Under the pieces are notes generated by a model. That model had not been told where the DNA came from and did no database searches. It saw only the letters and a list, made by a program, of their open reading frames with translations. A stretch of 64,000 nt of DNA from Pseudomonas citronellolis (GTDB lineage Bacteria; Pseudomonadota; Gammaproteobacteria; Pseudomonadales; Pseudomonadaceae), in NCBI RefSeq assembly GCF_900112375.1, contig NZ_FOLS01000004.1:204542-268541 (forward strand), given 5' to 3'. Shown one piece after another: positions 59,119-64,000 of the stretch. The first letter of the stretch is position 1, and every line of letters begins with the position of its first letter. The position numbers were made by a program, and so were the translations under genes.

Positions 59119-60420
59119 ATGACAACAACAAGAAAAGTCCTGGTCGTTCTCGGCATGCACCGTAGCGGTACCAGTGCCATTACCAAGGGCCTGGAACTGC
59201 TCGGCGTGGAACTGGGCAACAACCTGATGCCGGCGGCGAAGGGCAACAACGAGCGCGGCTTCTTCGAAGACCTCGATATCCACAACTTCAACCAGCGGCT
59301 CATCAGCGAAGTGCTGGACAACGACTGGGACAGGCTCGAACCCCTGCAGCTGGACAGGCTGGGGGCCGAACACCGCTCCGCAGCGCAGAGTCTGCTGAAG
59401 GAAAAACTGCCCGAGCGCCGTCCCTTCGCTTTCAAAGATCCCCGGGTCAGCCTGCTGCAACCCTTGTGGGAATCGGTATTCGACAGCCTTGCCATCGACC
59501 ATTGCTACCTGATCTGCGTACGCAACCCGCTGAGCGTCGCCGGTTCATTGTTCAAGCGTGACAGGCTTCATCCGCTGAAAGCCCAGTTGCTGTGGTGCCA
59601 TTACATGCTGGCCGCCTTGCGGCATACCCAGGACAAAAGCCGCGTATTCGTGGATTTCGACCTGCTGTTCGAGGAGCCGGTCAACGAGCTCGAACGCATT
59701 GCGACGGCGTTCGAACTTCCGCCGCCCGACCGGCAGGAGGCGGACGTGCGCGCCTATGCCACCGATTTCCTGGCACCAGCCCTGCGTCACAACCACAGCC
59801 ACGCTGAGCAGCTCGAAGACCCGCGCCAGGCACTGACGCTGACCCGCGATCTGTTCCGGCTCCTGAAGCGCCAGGCCGACGCTCGCTGCGCGGATGGAGT
59901 CGACGACGGGCAGTTGCGGGAACTGGAGAGCCGTTACGAGGCGCTGCTGCCGATTCGTCAGGAACTGGATCGGATCTACGGCGACCGCGACGGGCTCGAG
60001 AAGCACCTGCTGATGATCAGCAACGATCACTTCAACCTGCTCGAGAACACCGACGGAAGCTCCCGCCCGGTGTCACTCGAAGCATGGCGGGAGTACTACG
60101 CGAAGGAATTGCGCCAGGATCTGATACAGGCCCGCCGCGAAGAGGCCCATCACCGGCAGCTCCTGCAACACGAGTGCTGGCGGCTGGAGGATCAGCTGAA
60201 AATCGCGCAGTCGCAGAAGGAATGCGCGCAGTTGGAGCTGCAACGCATCTACGCGAGCAATTCCTGGCGCCTCACCGAAACCTTGCGCACCCTCAGGCGC
60301 GCTCTGGTGACCACGCCCCTGAAGCTGCTGCGCGGCGAGGTGAAGATCGGCTCCGGCAAACCGCGGGCAGCCGACCTGGACCAGCTGGGCTACGAAACCG
60401 ACGCCGAAGCCGGTCGCTGA
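59119..60420 (+). CDS. Sulfotransferase-fold protein with C-terminal coiled coil
   Basis: This 433-residue protein has the PAPS loop KVLVVLGMHRSGTSAITKGL (GMHRSGT at 12-18), RPFAFKDPRVSLL and HCYLICVRNPLSVAGSL. A second part (about 265-400) is a predicted coiled coil ending in YASNSWRLTETLRTLRRAL. That SWRLT-x-x-LR motif I know mainly from the ends of coiled coils in O-antigen glycosyltransferases. The fusion hints at a scaffold for a surface-glycan complex. It is the last gene of the exporter operon; ATG at 59119 follows AAGGGGGG. Confidence 0.83.
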   Translation: MTTTRKVLVVLGMHRSGTSAITKGLELLGVELGNNLMPAAKGNNERGFFEDLDIHNFNQRLISEVLDNDWDRLEPLQLDRLGAEHRSAAQSLLKEKLPERRPFAFKDPRVSLLQPLWESVFDSLAIDHCYLICVRNPLSVAGSLFKRDRLHPLKAQLLWCHYMLAALRHTQDKSRVFVDFDLLFEEPVNELERIATAFELPPPDRQEADVRAYATDFLAPALRHNHSHAEQLEDPRQALTLTRDLFRLLKRQADARCADGVDDGQLRELESRYEALLPIRQELDRIYGDRDGLEKHLLMISNDHFNLLENTDGSSRPVSLEAWREYYAKELRQDLIQARREEAHHRQLLQHECWRLEDQLKIAQSQKECAQLELQRIYASNSWRLTETLRTLRRALVTTPLKLLRGEVKIGSGKPRAADLDQLGYETDAEAGR

Positions 60421-60433
60421 GACTAACTCGATC

Positions 60434-60453
60434 GGGCGGGCTCAATGCCCGCC
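60434..60453. terminator. Possible convergent-gene hairpin
   Basis: GGGCGGG and CCCGCCC pair around a short loop between the sulfotransferase stop (60420) and the antiporter gene, overlapping the latter's last codons. There is no T run, so a terminator role is uncertain. Confidence 0.35.
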
Positions 60454-62199
60454 CTTGCCCTGCTCCAGGGTTTCCAGCAGGGCGATCTGCATCCGCGAAT
60501 GCAGGCGGATGAACCAGCGCCAGCCCACCGCCAGCGCCAGCGCGGCCACCAGGCCCACCACCACCAGCAGCTCGCCCGGCGGCAGGATGCTCGAACTGAG
60601 CGCCGCCAGCAGCAGCATCATGCCGCCCAGGGACAGCAGCGGGATCATCTCGGCGATCACCCGGCGTACCCGCGCGGTGTGGCGCCCGGCGCTCTCGGCC
60701 TTCACGCCCATTTCCGCCAGCAGCATGGCCAGCGCCTTGAGCTTGCGGTAGGCGGCGATTAGGAAGGGCAGCGACAGCAGCAGCGCGGCGCCCCAGATCA
60801 GCGCCTTGTGCAGCGCCTCGTGCTCGACCCAGTTGGCCAGCCACTCGGCGATCCGCCCGGCGAAGAACGCCAGGCCGAAGAAGATGGCGATCACCAGCAC
60901 CAGGTTCACCCCCACCTGCAGCAGGATGCGCCGGATCATCCCGGCCAGCACCGCCTTGTCGCCGCGCGGGCGGATGCTGCGCAGCCACTCGCCGTACAGG
61001 CCGAACACCCGCACCATGGGCGAAGGCAGGGTGCGCCCCAGGTACAGCGCCAGGGGGTCGGCGGAGCGGATCAGGTAGGGCGTCAGCAGGGTGGTGATGG
61101 CCGACACGCCGACCACCACCGGGTAGAGGAAGTCGCTGGTCACCCCCAGGCTCATGCCCAGGGCAGCGATGATGAAGGAGAACTCGCCGATCTGCGACAG
61201 GCCCATGCCCACGCGCATCGAGGTGCGCCCGTCGTTGCCGGCGATGTAGGCGCCGGTGCCGCAGGACACCAGCTTGCCCAGCACCACCACCAGGGTGATG
61301 ACCAGGATCGGCGCGGCGTAGTCCACCAGCACCCGCGGGTCGATGGTCAGGCCGATGGCGACGAAGAAGATGGCGCTGAACATGTCGCGCACCGGCTCCA
61401 TCAGCCGCTCGATCTGCACCAGTTGGCGCGATTCGGCCATGATCGCGCCGATCAGGAAGGCGCCGAGGATCATGCTGTATTCCAGCTTCACCACCAGCAG
61501 GCAGAAGCCGAAGCACAGGCCGAGCACCGTCACCAGCAGCATCTCGTTGCTCTCGAACTTCGCCACGTAGGCCAGCAGGCGCGGCACCAGCAGGATGCCG
61601 ACGACCAGCGCGACGACCATGAACAGGCTCAGCTTGCCCACCGTGGAGACCACCTGGTCGGCCTCCACCGTGCCGCTCACGGCGATGCCGGAGAACAGCG
61701 CGATGATGCCGATGCCGAGGATGTCCTCGATGATCAGCACGCCGAAGATCAGCTGGGCGAAGCGCTCGTTCTTCAGCTTCAGGTCGCCCAGCACCTTGAT
61801 GATGATGGTGGTCGAGGACATCGCCAGGATGGCGCCGAGGAACAGCGAGTCCATGGTGTTCCAGTCGAACAGCCGGCCGATCTCGAAACCGGCCCAGATC
61901 ATCAGGGTGATCTCCAGGAAGGCGGCGATGAACGCCGTGGCGCCGACCTGGAACAGCTTGCGCAGGGAAAACTCCAGGCCCAGGCAGAACATCAGGAAGA
62001 TCACCCCCAGCTCGGCGAGGGTCTTGATGGTCTGCTCGTCGTGCACCAGGCCGAAGGGCGGCGTGTGCGGGCCGATGATCACCCCGGCGATGATGTAGCC
62101 GAGCACCACCGGCTGCTTGAAGCGGTGGCAGAGGATGGTCACGAAGCCGGCGATCAGCATGATCACCGCCAGGTCCTGGATGAAGTCGATAGCGTGCAT
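60442..62199 (-). CDS. CPA2-family cation/proton antiporter (KefB/YbaL-like, no TrkA domain)
   Basis: This 585-residue inner-membrane protein has about 12 helices in the Na+/H+ exchanger fold (residues 5-390): FKQPVVLGYIIAGVIIGP, GVIFLMFCLGLEFSL, FGVLIIEDILGIGIIALF and GLSQIGEFSFIIAALGMSLG. A further C-terminal membrane region (about 430-570) replaces the soluble TrkA-N domain of Kef proteins. It probably exchanges K+ or Na+ for H+. The start is MHAIDFIQDLAVIM at 62199. Confidence 0.9.
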   Translation of the reverse strand: MHAIDFIQDLAVIMLIAGFVTILCHRFKQPVVLGYIIAGVIIGPHTPPFGLVHDEQTIKTLAELGVIFLMFCLGLEFSLRKLFQVGATAFIAAFLEITLMIWAGFEIGRLFDWNTMDSLFLGAILAMSSTTIIIKVLGDLKLKNERFAQLIFGVLIIEDILGIGIIALFSGIAVSGTVEADQVVSTVGKLSLFMVVALVVGILLVPRLLAYVAKFESNEMLLVTVLGLCFGFCLLVVKLEYSMILGAFLIGAIMAESRQLVQIERLMEPVRDMFSAIFFVAIGLTIDPRVLVDYAAPILVITLVVVLGKLVSCGTGAYIAGNDGRTSMRVGMGLSQIGEFSFIIAALGMSLGVTSDFLYPVVVGVSAITTLLTPYLIRSADPLALYLGRTLPSPMVRVFGLYGEWLRSIRPRGDKAVLAGMIRRILLQVGVNLVLVIAIFFGLAFFAGRIAEWLANWVEHEALHKALIWGAALLLSLPFLIAAYRKLKALAMLLAEMGVKAESAGRHTARVRRVIAEMIPLLSLGGMMLLLAALSSSILPPGELLVVVGLVAALALAVGWRWFIRLHSRMQIALLETLEQGKGGH

Positions 62200-62448
62200 G
62201 GCGGCGGTCCTCGCGCGATGTGGCAGTGGGGGGATCGCGCGGCCAGCGGCCCCGCTAGGGCGCCAGCCTATCAAACGGCCAGCGTCTTCGAGGCCGCTGA
62301 AAAACCCGGTTACAGACCTTCGCAGCCCTTCTGGCCCAAGACCTGGCGCGGCGCAGGGGCAATAGCCGGAAACAAAATCCGGCTGGTTCCTGGCGGCCAT
62401 GCTCGGCAACATGACGCGCGTCGTATTCCAACCAAGAGAATGACCCCA

Positions 62449-63318
62449 ATGAAGCGCTTTCTCAGCCTTGCCATGGCCTTCTGTGTCGCCGTGACGCTCA
62501 GCCTCGACGTCAATGCCGCCAAACGTTTCGGCGGCGGCAAGAGCATGGGCTCGGCGCCGAGCCACCAGACCCGCCAGGTGCAACCGAACACCGCCCCGAA
62601 CACCCCCAACGCCGCCGCTCCGGCCGCCGCAGGTGCAGCCGGTGCCGCCGCCGCTGGCGGTGCGTCGCGCTGGCTCGGCCCGCTGGCCGGCATCGCCGCC
62701 GGCGGCCTGCTGGCCTCCATGTTCATGGGCGACGGCTTCCAGGGCATGCAGTTCCTCGACATCCTGATCATCGCGCTGATCGCCTTCATCGCCTTCCGCT
62801 TCATCGCTTCCCGTCGCCGCCAGCAGGCCCAGGGCCAGCCAGCGATGGCCGGCCATGCGCCGCAGCAGCGCGAGATGCCGGCCGCCCAGCCGTCGCCGTT
62901 CGGCGCCACCGCCCGTCCGGCCGCGGCCGCCCCGGTGATCAACGCGCCGAGCTGGTTCGACGAGCAGCGCTTCGTCGGCGCCGCCCGCGAGCACTTCCTG
63001 TCCCTGCAACAGCACTGGGACGCCAACGAGATGGACAAGATCGCCGAGTTCGTCACCCCGCAGATGCTGCAGTGGCTGAAGCAGGAACGCGCCGAACTGG
63101 GCGACGGCTACCAGTCCACCTACATCGACAACCTGCAGGTGCAACTGGAAGGCGTCGACGACCAGGCCGACAAGACCATCGCCACCCTGACCTTCAGCGG
63201 CCTCTCCAAGACCTCGCGCTTCGACCAGGGCGAGACCTTCAGCGAAAGCTGGCGCATGGAACGCGCCCAGGGCCAGGACCAGCCCTGGCTGCTGGCTGGT
63301 ATCCGCCAGAACGGGTGA
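62449..63318 (+). CDS. Tim44-like domain membrane protein
   Basis: This 289-residue protein has a signal or first helix (1-23), a low-complexity Ala/Pro/Gly/Gln stretch, and a membrane helix (FLDILIIALIAFIAFRFIAS) near residue 110. The C-terminal Tim44-like domain (about 160-289) includes WFDEQRFVGAAREHFLSLQ and EMDKIAEFVTPQM. Bacterial homologues are of unknown role. Start MKRFLSLAMAF at 62449; an in-frame ATG three codons earlier is possible. A strong terminator follows. Confidence 0.88.
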   Translation: MKRFLSLAMAFCVAVTLSLDVNAAKRFGGGKSMGSAPSHQTRQVQPNTAPNTPNAAAPAAAGAAGAAAAGGASRWLGPLAGIAAGGLLASMFMGDGFQGMQFLDILIIALIAFIAFRFIASRRRQQAQGQPAMAGHAPQQREMPAAQPSPFGATARPAAAAPVINAPSWFDEQRFVGAAREHFLSLQQHWDANEMDKIAEFVTPQMLQWLKQERAELGDGYQSTYIDNLQVQLEGVDDQADKTIATLTFSGLSKTSRFDQGETFSESWRMERAQGQDQPWLLAGIRQNG

Positions 63319-63356
63319 TAACTGCTGACGTAGGGCTGTTCGCTTGAGCAAGACAG

Positions 63357-63390
63357 AACGCCGTTTCCCTTCATGGGGAAACGGCGTTTT
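63357..63390 (+). terminator. Rho-independent terminator after the Tim44-domain gene
   Basis: AACGCCGTTTCCC pairs perfectly with GGGAAACGGCGTT (63357-63369 and 63376-63388) and is followed by a short T run. It lies 38 bases past the stop codon. Confidence 0.93.
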
Positions 63391-63417
63391 CGTATCTGGG
63401 TGGTATGCATGGGCCCT

Positions 63418-63626
63418 GTAGGAGCGAGCTTGCTCGCGAACAGTGGTTACCGGCGGGCTGCGGTGTTGGGTGTTAAGAGCGCCCTCTCCCCAACCCTCTC
63501 CCGCAAGCGGGAGAGGGGGCTGTTCGGAGTGGGTGGGGAGTTTGGAGTCATCCTGGGACGCCTAACCCCACCCCGTCATTCCCGCGAACGCGGGAACCCA
63601 GGGTTCGCGAGCAAGCTCGCTCCTAC
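63418..63626. repeat. Composite REP element at the right edge
   Basis: A REP core (63418-63441), a linker, a C/T-rich hairpin (63481-63514) and GGGGGCTGTTCGGAG follow the same order as 26841-26970. The palindrome CCCGTCATTCCCGCGAACGC (from 63573) and an inverted REP (63603-63626) come next. Confidence 0.87.
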
Positions 63627-64000
63627 GAAAAGCAAAAGCAGCTCTGCTCTGGCTTTTGCTCTTGGGATTTCCAGAGAAACATCCGCGCGCACCGGAACGC
63701 CCCTTCAGAAGGCCGAGCGAAACCCCCGCTCAGGAGGTCATGCGACATGGATGTCGCGAGAGCCCCGCGGGCTACAGGGACGTACCCTCGGGGCGGGCCT
63801 CCGTGGCGGGGGAGTTCGTGAGGGTAGCCCGGCTTTATCGGGCCCGTATGTTGGGGCAAGCCTTTTTGGTTCCTTTTGTGGCGTTTGACAAAAAGGGACT
63901 CGCCCGAGGGGGCGAAACAAAAAACATCCGAGCACGCCGAAGCGGCGCAAACACACCCAAACAAGAAGTCTCTGGGTTCCCGCGTTCGCGGGAATGACGG
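63627..64000. repeat. Repeat-rich intergenic tail, no gene recognised
   Basis: It contains a hairpin of AAAAGCAAAAGC against GCTTTTGCTCTT (63628-63665). A segment (about 63859-63925) pairs TTCCTTTTTGT-like and ACAAAAAGGGA arms, then CGCCC-GAG-GGGCG. This resembles a dispersed intergenic repeat I recall from other Pseudomonas genomes. The palindrome GTTCCCGCGTTCGCGGGAAT plus GACG closes the window (63976-63999). Open frames here are short and look non-coding. Confidence 0.6.

Noticed and set aside
63373..63888. Open frame of 171 codons in the terminal intergenic region
   Set aside because: It is assembled from REP cores, C/T-rich hairpins and palindromes and has no ribosome site or recognisable protein features.

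Overview
The window is about 64 kb of high-GC gammaproteobacterial DNA that reads as a Pseudomonas chromosome. Its backbone (pycB-pycA-pycR, an RpiR/HexR-type regulator with zwf, a U32 peptidase, a GGDEF/EAL protein and uvrD) follows the order I recall for PA5435-PA5443 of P. aeruginosa. The intergenic spaces carry the REP palindromes typical of the genus. A nirK (copper) nitrite reductase, rather than nirS, points to a relative such as the P. nitroreducens/P. citronellolis group. That species guess is inference only.

Layout. 1-5.2 kb: an Fe(II)/2-oxoglutarate-type oxygenase cut by the window edge, a BMP-family nucleoside-type binding protein, a Ca2+/H+ antiporter with a nucleoside deoxyribosyltransferase, PhnA/YjdM and a dihaem cytochrome c. 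5.3-9.8 kb: two-subunit pyruvate carboxylase (PycA/PycB) and its divergent LysR regulator. 9.7-14.5 kb: an accessory amino-acid uptake set (binding protein, permease, ATPase, FAD amine/amino-acid oxidase) with a divergent IclR regulator. 14.5-18.7 kb: RpiR/HexR-type regulator, zwf with a good HexR operator, and trhP flanked by roughly 300-bp inverted repeats. 19.0-21.9 kb: a DUF3142 protein and a large secreted helical-repeat protein of unknown role.

22.2-41.1 kb: a compact denitrification island. It holds nirK-nirV, two Crp/Fnr regulators (one is Dnr), an NO-damage repair protein (YtfE/DnrN type), norQEF-norCBD, a cytochrome c551-like gene and nosRZDFYL. Four promoters in it carry Anr/Dnr boxes. 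Together the genes convert nitrite to NO, N2O and N2; nitrate reductase is absent from the window.

41.1-46.3 kb returns to backbone (GGDEF/EAL protein, uvrD). 46.3-60.4 kb is a second accessory region that looks like a cell-surface glycan locus: a sulfatase, a 2OG oxygenase, two acyltransferase-3 proteins, two paralogous multi-membrane proteins resembling GT-C enzymes, two paralogous GT2 enzymes, two sulfotransferase-fold proteins and a Wzm/Wzt-type ABC exporter. I recognise no described locus with this composition, and it is the best candidate for an undescribed system. The window ends with a CPA2-type cation/proton antiporter, a Tim44-domain protein with a strong terminator, and a repeat-rich intergenic segment.

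Repeats are unusually rich: REP palindromes, a C/T-rich hairpin block, a second palindrome family, a REP variant with the same 14-nt insertion at two sites, and composite elements of 130-310 bp.
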